Shown here: positions 20,901-28,944 of the stretch, piece after piece
Layout: each line of letters starts with the position of its first letter
How positions within the stretch are numbered: position 1 is the first letter of the stretch
DNA from: a virus
IMG/VR virus record: IMGVR_UViG_3300022689_000080
Coordinates: 1-59,990 of that record
Strand: one strand, 5' to 3'
Length of the DNA stretch: 59,990 nucleotides
Notes under the pieces: generated by a model
Databases searched by the model: none
What the model was told of the DNA's origin: nothing
Seen by the model: only the letters and a program-made list of their open reading frames with translations
Program-made: the position numbers and the translations under genes

Positions 20901-23900
20901 GCGCCTACAGTCGAACCCCGACGAGCTGTGGACCCAGGAGGCCGCACTGGAGGCCGCGGAAGAGGGCAGGCTGGAGCTGATCCGCGACGAGCTGGAATCG
21001 GGTACAGGCGATTCTCCGGAGGGCGAGATCTGGCAGACGCCGCAGATCTACGACGAGCGCGACGCTTACGAATATCGCATAGATGACCTCATGGATGGCT
21101 GGGACAACGACAGCATTGAATACGAGCTGATCGAGTTCCTTGAAACGCTTCAGCCCGATGTTCTCGAGGAGGCGATGAAAGACTACCTCGAGGCCAACCG
21201 TGACTCGCTTTCGGAGTCAGAGATTTCGGAAATCGAAGAGAGCATGGATGGCGGAGAAGAGCAGTGGATCTCCGAAAACTTCGGCAAGATGAAAAACTTC
21301 CAGAAGCAGATGCGCAGCGAGTTCGAGGAATGGGCCGAGGGCTACGTGCGCGAGGAGTATTTTGCTGGGGATCCTTACACCTACACCCACATGAATTCCG
21401 AGTACGGGGATTACATCATCTTCGGAAGCGACGACCTGGGATATGACCTTCGCAAGGGCGGGCTTGAATGGAGCAGGCGCGTTGAGATCCCGGAGAACTA
21501 CCTTTCCGAGAACCGAATCTATTCAATCTCAGAAGCCAAAATCGCGTTCGAGAACTACCTTCGAGAGCAGGGCGACCTGAATGATGGCGATGCCGCAGGC
21601 GGCACGATCTTTATGGATTACCTCAATCAGGGTCTGCCGGCTTACGAGGACTACTGGGAAACCCTGATCCGTGTCGGCCCTCACGAGAAGATCGTGGGCG
21701 AGTATATGAAGGGCGGTCATTTTGATCGGGACGGCCAGGAGAATGTCGTGGTGTTCTCGCGCAACACGAAGCGCGAGATCGACGGCGTTTCAACGTACTA
21801 CATCGACGAACTGCAATCCGACTGGCACAGCGACGCCCGAAAAAGGGGTGGCTACAGCACCAGGGAGTTTATCGAGCGCAGGAAAAAAAGGCAGGACGAG
21901 ATTCGAGATCGCAGCCAGGAGGTATTTAGTCAGATCTACCGCCCCATAAAGGAGGTAGCGGAATACCTTATTGAGGGCAACCCTGAATACGTGGAGCGCG
22001 GTAAGCAGTCGTTGACTCAGGATCTTATTGGCACGGTAACGGGCACTCGACCTTCTGCGAACTCTGAAGCAAGAGCTGCACTAGGGACTCGCGCCGAGAG
22101 CAAATGGGAATATGCGACCGACGCCGAAAAAGAAGAGGCGGAGTTTTTTCAAGAGCTTCTGGAATCCAGGATCCCGGGCATAGCAGAACTTCAGGTCGAA
22201 AATCATGCGCTTGAAGCCGAGAAGGACAGTCTGTACGTCAACAATTTCCCTCCCGACGCTCCATTTAAGGACAGCGCCTACATCAACCTCGCGGTGAAAG
22301 ACGCGCTGGTGACGGCCGTGAATCGCGGCTACCGGCGCATCGCGTGGAACGATTCGCAGGCCGTTGCTGGCGTGTGGGGCGACAGGTACTTGGCCGGTTA
22401 CAAGGTGGTCTACGACAAAAAGATGGTCGGGGCCATAAAGAAGCTCACGGGGCTCACGCCGTATCGGCTCGATCTCGACGGCGACACCATCACCGCCGAG
22501 GATGTCGAGACTGCCGGCGGCGAGCTGAATATGCCGGGGATGTGGGTCATCGACATTCCTGAGTCCGTCGCGGAGCAGATCAAGGTCGAGGCCTTCCCGA
22601 TGTTCCGCATCGACGATCAGGCCCAGCCGGATATGTTTTCGGACCCGATTGGCGAGGAGCTGCAAGGCGCCGCGGCGAAGCTGTCACCGACCGAGATCGA
22701 CGAGTGGCGCATGGCCAACCGCGTGTCCCAGCGGGCCGGCCGAAACCGCGACGTGGAGGCCGCTGCGCGCCGCCTCGAGTCCGGCGATCTGACCCTGGAT
22801 GGCTACAACCAGATCGTGCAGAAGCACATGCCGATCTTCGAGCTGCGGCAGGTGCCGCCGTCGCCCACGGTGGGGGATATGTCCGCGGCGCTGTCCCAGG
22901 ACAAGGCGGAGCGGATCATCGGCGTCGACGTGAAGATTGCGGACGGGGAGCGCGTGGCCTCGCGCCTCGACATCCCGGCCTTCGACTTCTACAACACGTG
23001 GATCGTGTCGGTGCACCGCGGTGGCAGCAACACGGGTAGCTCCATCGGCTACGGCACCCATTCGGTCCTGACCAATGTGGAGTTCAAGACCAACCCGAAA
23101 GCGGCCCTGAAGGTCGCCACGGGGCGCAGCTCGAAGGCGCCGTTCGCCCGGGTGCACGGCGACTGGCAGAACATGGATCTCGAGAGCGCCCGCCGGCTGG
23201 CGGCGTCGGCCCTGAAGGATCCCGCCTGGGTGCAGGTGGGGCAGAACCCATTCCGGCACAGCTACTTCTACGAGAAGCGGACGGGCCAGCCAGTGGTCGC
23301 GGCCGAGAAGATCGTCCAGATCGGGCCCTTCGTCATGGCGCGCGGCGTCACCTACGCGAGCCCCCTCGAGGAGCAGTTCCGGGTCCGCGACACGGACGTG
23401 TTCTTCCGCCGCGTCGACGAGACGGACGACGAGCGCCGCAACGCCCGCCTGAAGGGCGAGGATCGGTCCTACCTCGATCGCGGCAAAGCGCTGTGGCATC
23501 GGGCCCTGTCCCCCGGCGGCAACCTGCCGGAAAAGGTGTTCGATGCGAAGATCCGGCGCGATGGCCAGATCGAGGCCGGCGAGCTGGATACGCGGCATCA
23601 GGTCTACGATCTCGAGCACGCTTTCAAAAAGGCGTTCGGCAAGAGCTTCGAGAAGCGCACCATAGAGCAGGAGCGCCAGATGCGTCGCGCCCTGGCTGGC
23701 GAGGCGAACGTGGATCTACCACGGGAAGTGCTGGATGTCCTCGGCGCCATGCGGGCGCACATCGACTCGCTCTCGGAGCAGTACATCGAGGCCCTGAAGT
23801 CTGACGGCCAGTACCTGCTGCAACAGCTCCCGCCGGAGCGCCGTGACGCTCTCATGCAGACGCTCATGGAGATGGGCGACGAGATCGACTTCGACGAGTT

Positions 23901-26307
23901 CAGCGGCCCGGAGGCCCGGATCGTGGCGAAGCTGCTGCTGATCCGCACGATCTCGGGCAACGTCGGCCGGTACGTGCATCGGTCCTATCAGGCCTACGAC
24001 GATCCAAAATGGTTCGACAGAATCCCGGCCCCGGTGATGAACAACGCGCGCCGCTACCTGAAGGAGAACTACATCGAGCAGGAAACCGCGCGCCGTGAGA
24101 AGCGCCGGAAGCGGGAAGTGAACAAGCTGGCCAAGCAGCTCCGGGCCGAGGACGAGAGCCTGACCCTGAAGGGCGCGAAAGCGATTGCGGACTCGCTGGT
24201 GGATCCCATCGAGGAGGTCACGGAAGCGGAAGCGCTCGAGCGCGCCGATATTGCGATCGAGGACATCGCCAAGAGCGGCACGGCCTACGATTCGATGGAG
24301 AGCTACTTCAAGGAGTCGAAGCTGGGCGCGAAGGATCTGTCGATCCTCAAGCGCCGCAAGGTCATCGGTGATCCGATTCTGGCCCTGCTGGGCGAATACT
24401 ATGACCCGCGCCTCAACTACGCGAAGTCCGTGGCGAAGATGAACCGCCTGATCCACAACGACCTGCTGCTGAAGGACATCCGCGAGGTCGGCATGGGCGT
24501 GTTCCTCTTCGAGGAGAAGGACCGGCCGGTGGGCGCCTGGAAGCAGCTTTCCTCGAAGGGGAACGAGCGCTACTCGCCCCTGGATGGCCTCTACACGACC
24601 CCGGAGGTCGCGCAGGCGTTTCAGGACGCCCTGGGCCACCCCGAGGACTGGGGCCGGATCGTGGAGGGCGTCATCCGCCTCAACGGCCTCGTGAAGTTCG
24701 GCAAGACGGTCCTCTCGCCAACCACGACGGTGCGCAACTGGGTGTCGGCCGCGTTCTTCACCCTGTCCAACGCGCACTTCAACTGGAAGCACATCGGCCG
24801 CTCCGTGAAGTCGATGAAAACCTACTTCGAGAAGGATGACAGCCAGCGGGAGTACCTGCGCAAGCTGAAGGAGCTGGGCGTGGTCTATGACACGCCGTAT
24901 GCCGGTGAAATGATGCGCCTTCTCGATGATGCGCAGATCGAGAATTTCCTGAACGGCGGGAAGATGACGGCGCGGCACTGGCTCCAATTCGCGCAGCGCT
25001 TGTACCAGTTCGGGGACGACTTCTGGAAGATCGTCGGCTGGGAGAACGAGATCCAGCTTCAGATGAAGTATTACGGGCTCGACCGGGAGGCCGCGGAGAA
25101 GGAGGCGGCGAAGCGGGTCCGCAACACCTATCCCACGTACTCGATGGTCGGCCAGTTCATGCAGCGCCTGCGGAAGTTCCCGCTGGCCGGTACGTTCGTG
25201 TCATTCCCTTCGGAGATCATCCGCACGAGCTATCACATCGTCCGCTACGCCTACCGCGATATGAAGCAGTCGAAGGCCCTGGGCGCCCAGCGACTGGCGG
25301 GGCTGGCGATCGCGTCCGGCGCGGCCTACATCATTCAGGAGCTGTCGAAGCAGGCCCTGGGCGTCGATGACGAAGAGGAGGAGGCAATCCGCCAGCAACT
25401 GCCGCCGTGGAGCCGGAACAGCAATCTTTGGTTCTGGTCGCGCGAGGACGGCCTGCTGCGCTACATGGATCTGAGCTACCACGATCCCTACAACTACTGG
25501 AAGCGGCCGATCACGGCGATGATGCGTGACGAGCCCCCGGGCAACCGCCTGCTGTCCGCGGCGACGGATATGGTCAAGCCGTTCTTCGGCACCGACATCG
25601 TGGCTGGCGCGGTCATGGAAGTCCTCACGAACCGGAAGAGTAGCGGCGGGCCCGTCTACAACGAGTCGGAGCATCCCGTTCAGATTGCGAAGGACTCCGC
25701 CGATCACATCCTGAAAGCGGTGTCGCCCGGGTTCGTGAACAACATCAACCGGACGGCGAAGGCGCTCCAGGGCGAGTACAGGGCTTCCGGGCAGCAATAC
25801 TCGGTGGCCGACGAGGGGCTGGCGTGGCTGGGCGTCCGGGTAAGCACCCTGGACCCTGCGGCCTCACTGAAGTTCCGGGCCTTCGATCAGACGCGCGACC
25901 TGCGCAGCACGTCCGCCATCGTGTCGAGCAAGATCCGCGACCCGAACCCAGTCTCGGACGAGGCGCTGCGCACGGCGTTCGACCGGATGATGTACCAGCG
26001 GGAGCAGATCTTCGATGACGCCCTGAAGATGGTGAAGGCGGCGAGGAAGAGCGGCATCACCAGCACCGCGGACATCCAGCGGATCCTGGCCAGCGGCGGC
26101 TACTCGAAGGATGACGCGCGGCTGCTGGCCAACGGGCGGATTCCGGGGATGCGAAGGACGCCGCGGTGGATGGACGCCGCGATCAAGTCGAACGAGAGGG
26201 TGTTCGGGCGCGATGCCGGCCGGGAGACGCGGCGGCGCCGGGATCTCGTGCGGCGCTGGATGGCCGAATACTCTAGCCAGCGTTCTAACCAGCCTGCCGC
26301 CGCTTGA
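17950..26307 (+). CDS. Large polyvalent protein 2 (2785 aa): C5-methyltransferase-like and zincin-like motifs
   Basis: ATG 17950 has GAGGG upstream. Residues about 190-400 resemble C5-cytosine methyltransferases: motif I region LFDATGEWSDPWAQAG (near 198-213), catalytic-type ACPCTDFS (C256) and ENPVG (E301-G305). A HEAVGHYG motif (H787, E788, H792) resembles metallopeptidase signatures, but the spacing is HExxxH. Near 1436-1475, PFKDSAYINLAVKDAL plus YRRIAWNDSQ matches a domain recurring in phage large polyvalent proteins. The C-terminal third has hydrophobic patches (RLAGLAIASGAAYII near 2450) and resembles internal virion protein tails. It is probably packaged in the virion and injected with DNA; activity of each domain is unproven. 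Confidence 0.87.
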   Translation: MSKLSNCMSKAGKALDAEDKKRILERRSELVGDGAKQDDAALQAVADRIFELKQEFRELRDQGIVNAMPILPNYNAARGNRMVSTPITATEPEPKFEGADREKDDTPLLSVQDFNEITNMVEDWLFPEPKKGETRSLETKAELGAPEMKDSDYVGPGTAKFTTPSQSRRIRDSWEKAVEAMPKEHPARGSVGTKTVLSLFDATGEWSDPWAQAGYNVISVDLKNGDDIMDFGVQYLNDMYGEWLNDVYAVIAACPCTDFSNAGNKHKAGKRESGAIQQSRELVYQTLATIEYLRPVIWAIENPVGQIKSETGLPSPRLTFHPYHFGDAYTKKTQLYGNFNPFSMPTASVEPKLGSLMHKLGGKDESDAGLRSITPRGFALSFFLGNNMMTMPAEEYLKRRYFNVWPDIQRLMKIGASEREIIAFVDGQWDYEGSEAKEAIQDILNDTDSLGALRSAVDFLGRDKTAQFSVPSWADQKVDDIRRRTPEELSALPTRELNAENRVAGMDAYQSYLLYRFPTRTFLDRLDKVEKRVGDKQAQAIRAADVERDKRALYSLFQQAGVFPTKTRLVPFLKGLDQLDKDRPFQSYLYTPEAYIDAIENPIDYSHDRDGISPYFKPETIKRYFLDLAKSLSSTQQAKHLTLDGYKKNIGIVYDTFMALHDEEAIRYYWNTQGILNERPFEERMAVDREEPPAPPSTDDGDQEGLFRRSGATRTGRTDAQLIRGLKKAPTVKVIDTIKGLPKRIQDQLAAEGTTEIKGYYDRGEGAVYLVRSGNRDADDMDATLLHEAVGHYGIELLFGEDIGKFLAMVYGARMRDPAVKRAFEYVERYYRGAPKAVQVAEAVAYLAETDPKNGLLTRIVQFVKGILRKLGFQTEFTAADIYEAFALAKRAMDGEIQPMPWYIRSFQERQNLAAAEGAASIDYILDRNEVGLYSQLEKALNEMPDFKPTKKNPEGKIKASLILSRLQKAGVKKEELEWSTFAARLQSNPDELWTQEAALEAAEEGRLELIRDELESGTGDSPEGEIWQTPQIYDERDAYEYRIDDLMDGWDNDSIEYELIEFLETLQPDVLEEAMKDYLEANRDSLSESEISEIEESMDGGEEQWISENFGKMKNFQKQMRSEFEEWAEGYVREEYFAGDPYTYTHMNSEYGDYIIFGSDDLGYDLRKGGLEWSRRVEIPENYLSENRIYSISEAKIAFENYLREQGDLNDGDAAGGTIFMDYLNQGLPAYEDYWETLIRVGPHEKIVGEYMKGGHFDRDGQENVVVFSRNTKREIDGVSTYYIDELQSDWHSDARKRGGYSTREFIERRKKRQDEIRDRSQEVFSQIYRPIKEVAEYLIEGNPEYVERGKQSLTQDLIGTVTGTRPSANSEARAALGTRAESKWEYATDAEKEEAEFFQELLESRIPGIAELQVENHALEAEKDSLYVNNFPPDAPFKDSAYINLAVKDALVTAVNRGYRRIAWNDSQAVAGVWGDRYLAGYKVVYDKKMVGAIKKLTGLTPYRLDLDGDTITAEDVETAGGELNMPGMWVIDIPESVAEQIKVEAFPMFRIDDQAQPDMFSDPIGEELQGAAAKLSPTEIDEWRMANRVSQRAGRNRDVEAAARRLESGDLTLDGYNQIVQKHMPIFELRQVPPSPTVGDMSAALSQDKAERIIGVDVKIADGERVASRLDIPAFDFYNTWIVSVHRGGSNTGSSIGYGTHSVLTNVEFKTNPKAALKVATGRSSKAPFARVHGDWQNMDLESARRLAASALKDPAWVQVGQNPFRHSYFYEKRTGQPVVAAEKIVQIGPFVMARGVTYASPLEEQFRVRDTDVFFRRVDETDDERRNARLKGEDRSYLDRGKALWHRALSPGGNLPEKVFDAKIRRDGQIEAGELDTRHQVYDLEHAFKKAFGKSFEKRTIEQERQMRRALAGEANVDLPREVLDVLGAMRAHIDSLSEQYIEALKSDGQYLLQQLPPERRDALMQTLMEMGDEIDFDEFSGPEARIVAKLLLIRTISGNVGRYVHRSYQAYDDPKWFDRIPAPVMNNARRYLKENYIEQETARREKRRKREVNKLAKQLRAEDESLTLKGAKAIADSLVDPIEEVTEAEALERADIAIEDIAKSGTAYDSMESYFKESKLGAKDLSILKRRKVIGDPILALLGEYYDPRLNYAKSVAKMNRLIHNDLLLKDIREVGMGVFLFEEKDRPVGAWKQLSSKGNERYSPLDGLYTTPEVAQAFQDALGHPEDWGRIVEGVIRLNGLVKFGKTVLSPTTTVRNWVSAAFFTLSNAHFNWKHIGRSVKSMKTYFEKDDSQREYLRKLKELGVVYDTPYAGEMMRLLDDAQIENFLNGGKMTARHWLQFAQRLYQFGDDFWKIVGWENEIQLQMKYYGLDREAAEKEAAKRVRNTYPTYSMVGQFMQRLRKFPLAGTFVSFPSEIIRTSYHIVRYAYRDMKQSKALGAQRLAGLAIASGAAYIIQELSKQALGVDDEEEEAIRQQLPPWSRNSNLWFWSREDGLLRYMDLSYHDPYNYWKRPITAMMRDEPPGNRLLSAATDMVKPFFGTDIVAGAVMEVLTNRKSSGGPVYNESEHPVQIAKDSADHILKAVSPGFVNNINRTAKALQGEYRASGQQYSVADEGLAWLGVRVSTLDPAASLKFRAFDQTRDLRSTSAIVSSKIRDPNPVSDEALRTAFDRMMYQREQIFDDALKMVKAARKSGITSTADIQRILASGGYSKDDARLLANGRIPGMRRTPRWMDAAIKSNERVFGRDAGRETRRRRDLVRRWMAEYSSQRSNQPAAA

Positions 26308-26322
26308 GGTATCCCAGCGAAC

Positions 26323-26362
26323 CCCAGTGCGCCGCAAGTCATTGATTTGCGGCGACACTGGG
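26323..26362. terminator. Strong hairpin between convergent genes (possible bidirectional terminator)
   Basis: CCCAGTG+CGCCGCAA pairs with TTGCGGCG+CACTGGG, a 15-bp stem with one bulged A and a 9-base loop (26338-26346). It lies 15 bases after the giant gene and before the convergent HNH gene. No U-tract follows on either strand, so rho-independent termination is uncertain. It also abuts attP and may belong to it. Confidence 0.5.
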
Positions 26363-26435
26363 CGACATCGAAAGACGGGCGGCGGGTTCGAGTCCCGTCC
26401 GCTCCGCCATATTTGTTGTGCAAAATCAATGACTT
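26336..26435. repeat. 15/16-bp inverted repeat flanking the attP core
   Basis: AAGTCATTGATTTGC (26336-26350) is the reverse complement of GCAAAATCAATGACTT (26420-26435) apart from one extra A. The arms bracket the tRNA fragment and are candidates for integrase arm-type or excisionase binding sites. The left arm shares bases with the hairpin at 26323-26362. Confidence 0.75.
26382..26409 (+). other. Probable attP core: 3' end of a tRNA gene (T-arm, acceptor stem, CCA)
   Basis: T-stem GCGGG/CCCGT closes around TTCGAGT, followed by acceptor strand CCGCTCC, discriminator G and CCA. No matching GGAGCGG 5' acceptor strand occurs in the preceding 90 bases, so this is a fragment, not a functional tRNA. 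A tRNA 3' end next to an integrase is the classic attP arrangement, because integration rebuilds the host tRNA. G73 would fit tRNA-Ser among others; the isotype is not determinable. Confidence 0.8.
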
Positions 26436-26465
26436 AGATCTGGGGCGCGAAAATTTGCCAACGAT

Positions 26466-26999
26466 CTACCCACCCTTTGCTCGGTTGAGCAGGTATTGTT
26501 CCGCCACCAGCCTGAACACTTCCTCGCCCCACTCATTCATAGCGATATTGACCGCGACACAGACCAGGCGCACGTTCTCGGGATCATAGCCAACTTTGCT
26601 GTCGATCCTGTCGATGCTCGGCGCGAATGGGCGCCTAAGCCACCCATCAGGGCGATGTAACCCGAAGGAGATGCCCGTGACTGCGCAGCGCCCGCCAGAA
26701 GCCTCGACGAGAGCCTGTTCGTCCTGCTTGGAAAGCCCATACCGCTTTCGCTTCCGCGCAGTGCGAAACATTTCAGCGTAGTACCGATCAATATCCTGAT
26801 CGTCTGTCGCTGTCGACCCGGGGTGAACAGCGCCGGAGTCAATCGCCTTTGAGAGGATCTGGCGAGCGCTGGCGGCATCGCTGATGTGGCCCTCCGAAAG
26901 ATCTCCTGGGATAGTGTGGTAGTAGGTTCTTCCTTTCCTTTGGATGCGAATCTGTATTCCTCGGCCGCTGACCCGCAGTCCTGATGGCAAGCTGTTCAT
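26466..26999 (-). CDS. HNH endonuclease-like protein with integrase-type N-terminal domain (177 aa)
   Basis: Residues 8-34 match residues 7-33 of the adjacent integrase at 19 of 27 positions (shared QIR, GRTYY, TIPG), so the N-terminus is a copy of the integrase arm-DNA-binding domain. The C-terminal half is HNH-like: C105 in GGRCAVTG, PSIDRID (127-133), GYDPENVRLVC (137-147) and N151. That pattern fits small homing-type HNH nucleases. It lies between integrase (11 bp away) and attP. Possible roles are a homing nuclease using integrase sites, or a regulator of integration. The domain match is seen; the role is inference. Confidence 0.82.
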   Translation of the reverse strand: MNSLPSGLRVSGRGIQIRIQRKGRTYYHTIPGDLSEGHISDAASARQILSKAIDSGAVHPGSTATDDQDIDRYYAEMFRTARKRKRYGLSKQDEQALVEASGGRCAVTGISFGLHRPDGWLRRPFAPSIDRIDSKVGYDPENVRLVCVAVNIAMNEWGEEVFRLVAEQYLLNRAKGG

Positions 27000-27010
27000 T
27001 TTTTCCTCCC

Positions 27011-28045
27011 TCAGATGGCCAGCTCGAAGCGCTTCCGGTCCTGGCTGGCCGAATACTCCTCAATGAACTCCGAGTAGGTGCGCAGGAACATTTCCGTGCT
27101 GTGGCCGAGGTACTTGGCCGCGTCGGCCGGCTGGATGCCGGCGGAGAGGAGCTGCGCCGCCTTCGTGTGGCGGAGCGTGTAGGGGATCCGGTACGGGATC
27201 CGCGCGCGGCGGTGAGCCTTCCGCCATGCCTCGTTGAACACGTCCGTGTCCAGGTGGGGCCCGCCCTTCGTGTTCTGGAATATGTGCCCGCCCTCGAAGC
27301 GGGTGACGTGTCCGTTCAGGGCCGATCGCGCCTGCTGGGGCACGTAGACCGTCCGGCGCTCGTAGGTCTTGGTCGTGGGCTCGAGGCGCCGCCGGACGAT
27401 CTGCTTCGTGATCGATAGCTCCGCGCCGCTGTAGTCGGTCCAGAGTAGCCCCAGGGCCTCGCCCGGGCGCAGGCCGGTGTGGATCAGGAGCGTGAAGTAG
27501 ACCAGCGACTGGCCGCTCAGGTGGCGCTGGATGGCCTTCCATTCATCCGGCGTGTACCGCTGCACAGGGGCCCTCTGGCGGCGCTGGAAGCGTAGCCCCA
27601 CCGCAGGGTTGGGGGTGACGCCGTAGAGCGTGAAGATGCCAGCCAGGGGCCCGAGGGCGTTCCGCTTCGTCTTGGGTGACACGTCCCACTGGGCGACCGT
27701 CTCGCGGACGGTTCGGGCGTCGATGGATAGCAGTGGCATGCGGCCGAAGGCCGGGATCCAGCGCGTGTTCAGGATGTTCTCGTAGGACAGGTGGGTGGAG
27801 CGCTTGGCCTCCAGCATATCGAGGTAGTGCTGGGCGGCTTCGATGAAGGGCGGATTCTCCGCCGCTGCGGTGAGATCGCCACCCAGCTCGAGGATGGCGA
27901 TCATCTGCTTCCTGCGCTTTACCGCCTGGGCGAAGTGACTCGCTGAGAGGTTGCCCGGGATCGTCTCGTAATAGGTTCGACCGCCGTGCTGGACTCGGAT
28001 CTGGAGCCCTCGGCCGCTGGGCCTGATTCCTTTCGGGTTATCCAT
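27011..28045 (-). CDS. int: Tyrosine-family site-specific integrase (344 aa)
   Basis: The tyrosine recombinase architecture is complete: N-terminal arm-binding domain (1-50), SAM-like core-binding domain (about 65-155) and catalytic domain with R193 (TGLRPGEALGL), R292 (YTLRHTKA), H315 (YLGHSTEMF) and nucleophile Y324 (LRTYSEF). It would join attP to a host tRNA gene 3' end; the tRNA fragment lies about 600 bp downstream. The start at 28045 lies inside the upstream excisionase-like frame. Length is normal for phage integrases. Confidence 0.95.
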   Translation of the reverse strand: MDNPKGIRPSGRGLQIRVQHGGRTYYETIPGNLSASHFAQAVKRRKQMIAILELGGDLTAAAENPPFIEAAQHYLDMLEAKRSTHLSYENILNTRWIPAFGRMPLLSIDARTVRETVAQWDVSPKTKRNALGPLAGIFTLYGVTPNPAVGLRFQRRQRAPVQRYTPDEWKAIQRHLSGQSLVYFTLLIHTGLRPGEALGLLWTDYSGAELSITKQIVRRRLEPTTKTYERRTVYVPQQARSALNGHVTRFEGGHIFQNTKGGPHLDTDVFNEAWRKAHRRARIPYRIPYTLRHTKAAQLLSAGIQPADAAKYLGHSTEMFLRTYSEFIEEYSASQDRKRFELAI

Positions 28046-28236
28046 GCGCTGACCGCCTCCCGATCAATCAACGTCGTGCGGCCGATTACATAGTAGTGGA
28101 GGCCCCGGGTCCAGTGCCGCCGCATCCAGCCGTCGATGGTGGTTTCGGGCAGGCCTAGCTCCTGGGCGTACTTGGCTTTGCTCACGAGGCGAGGCCAGGA
28201 TCCGGTCATGCTCGCGGACTCATCAACAATGGTCAT
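27919..28236 (-). CDS. xis: Excisionase-like protein with MerR-type winged helix (about 105 aa)
   Basis: The core VSKAKYAQELGLPETTIDGWMRRH followed about ten residues later by GRTTLIDREAVSAWI is typical of phage excisionases and directs integrase towards excision. The first candidate ATG is at 28236, with another at 28209. The C-terminal 42 residues are Ser/Arg-rich and overlap the integrase gene by 127 bp in another frame, so the true functional end may be close to the DREAVSAWI segment. Confidence 0.7.
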   Translation of the reverse strand: MTIVDESASMTGSWPRLVSKAKYAQELGLPETTIDGWMRRHWTRGLHYYVIGRTTLIDREAVSAWITRKESGPAAEGSRSESSTAVEPITRRSRATSQRVTSPRR

Positions 28237-28426
28237 GCTGCTCACGGTTACTGCTCCATCAAGGCGCCGGTCTTTCCCGGCTGTCCGCGCACTCAGGGAA
28301 GCGATCAGGGGAATATCCGCTCTCGCGCCGCGGAGGCGTTTCACCCGGACCCACCCGGGCTTAATTGCGAGAGCCTTCCCGCCTGACCGGGAGTCGGAAG
28401 CTAACCGTCCCCGTGCGCTGCCGGCG

Positions 28427-28507
28427 TTATTTGCGCCACCACCGGCTGGGCTGATTCTCTGGATGGATTGGGAGCGCCATTCCCGCCTCCGCTGGATGCG
28501 TTCGCAT
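28427..28507 (-). CDS. Possible short peptide, 26 aa
   Basis: ATG overlaps the upstream stop by one base (TGATG). The predicted peptide ends in PSRWWRK. Coupling is the only support. The surrounding stretch 28237-28426 holds no other convincing gene; it probably contains leader sequence for excisionase and integrase. Confidence 0.25.
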   Translation of the reverse strand: MRTHPAEAGMALPIHPENQPSRWWRK

Positions 28508-28683
28508 CACTTATCCCTCGCCTGCGTCATAGCGCACTTGGGGCAGACGACTTGTTGACGGCCATCAACCCACTCACGGTCATCATTGTTCCATTCGTGA
28601 CCGCCCCACATACGACCGCAGCGCGGGCATGGAAGCCAAAAGTAGCCAAGGAAGTAGGCGTATATCCTATGCAGTAGCCTCAC
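28507..28683 (-). CDS. Small zinc-ribbon protein, 58 aa
   Basis: GTG start overlaps the stop of the upstream gene (GTGA). It has a hydrophobic aromatic N-terminus (YAYFLGYFW) followed by CPRCG (residues 19-23) and CPKCA (47-51), a clear two-knuckle zinc ribbon. It belongs to the run of short minus-strand accessory genes. Role unknown; small zinc ribbons in phages often bind nucleic acid or host proteins. Confidence 0.7.
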   Translation of the reverse strand: MRLLHRIYAYFLGYFWLPCPRCGRMWGGHEWNNDDREWVDGRQQVVCPKCAMTQARDK

Positions 28684-28934
28684 CCCTCACCCTTCCTCGC
28701 CGCGTCAATGGCCTCGCGCCAGTCGTGTGTTTCGGCAAGTTCTTCAAAAAACAGGATATTGAATTTTCGTGGCGCTATTTGGGCCAACCACTCCAACTGC
28801 TCCCGGTCCTTGAGCAGCGCATCGCGCTCGGCTTCTAGCTTCTCGACGCGAGTCCTTAGCTGGTCGCACACAACTCGGCAGCCAATCAGTTTGTTTTCCA
28901 AGCGGCTGCCGTCAACCATCATGCGATCACTCAC
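28680..28934 (-). CDS. Hypothetical coiled-coil protein, 84 aa (Ea22-like)
   Basis: GTG start at 28934 with GAGGGG upstream. A heptad-type helix (VEKLEAERDALLKDREQLEWL) precedes the C-terminal motif THDWREAIDAARK, which recurs in lambdoid 'ead/Ea22-like' accessory proteins. Such genes lie between integrase and recombination genes in many temperate phages; function is unknown. Confidence 0.75.
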   Translation of the reverse strand: MSDRMMVDGSRLENKLIGCRVVCDQLRTRVEKLEAERDALLKDREQLEWLAQIAPRKFNILFFEELAETHDWREAIDAARKGEG

Positions 28935-28944
28935 CCCTCACTCC

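Noticed and set aside
26323-26409. Possible complete tRNA gene
   Set aside because: T-arm and acceptor 3' strand are present, but there is no matching 5' acceptor strand, D-arm or anticodon arm upstream.
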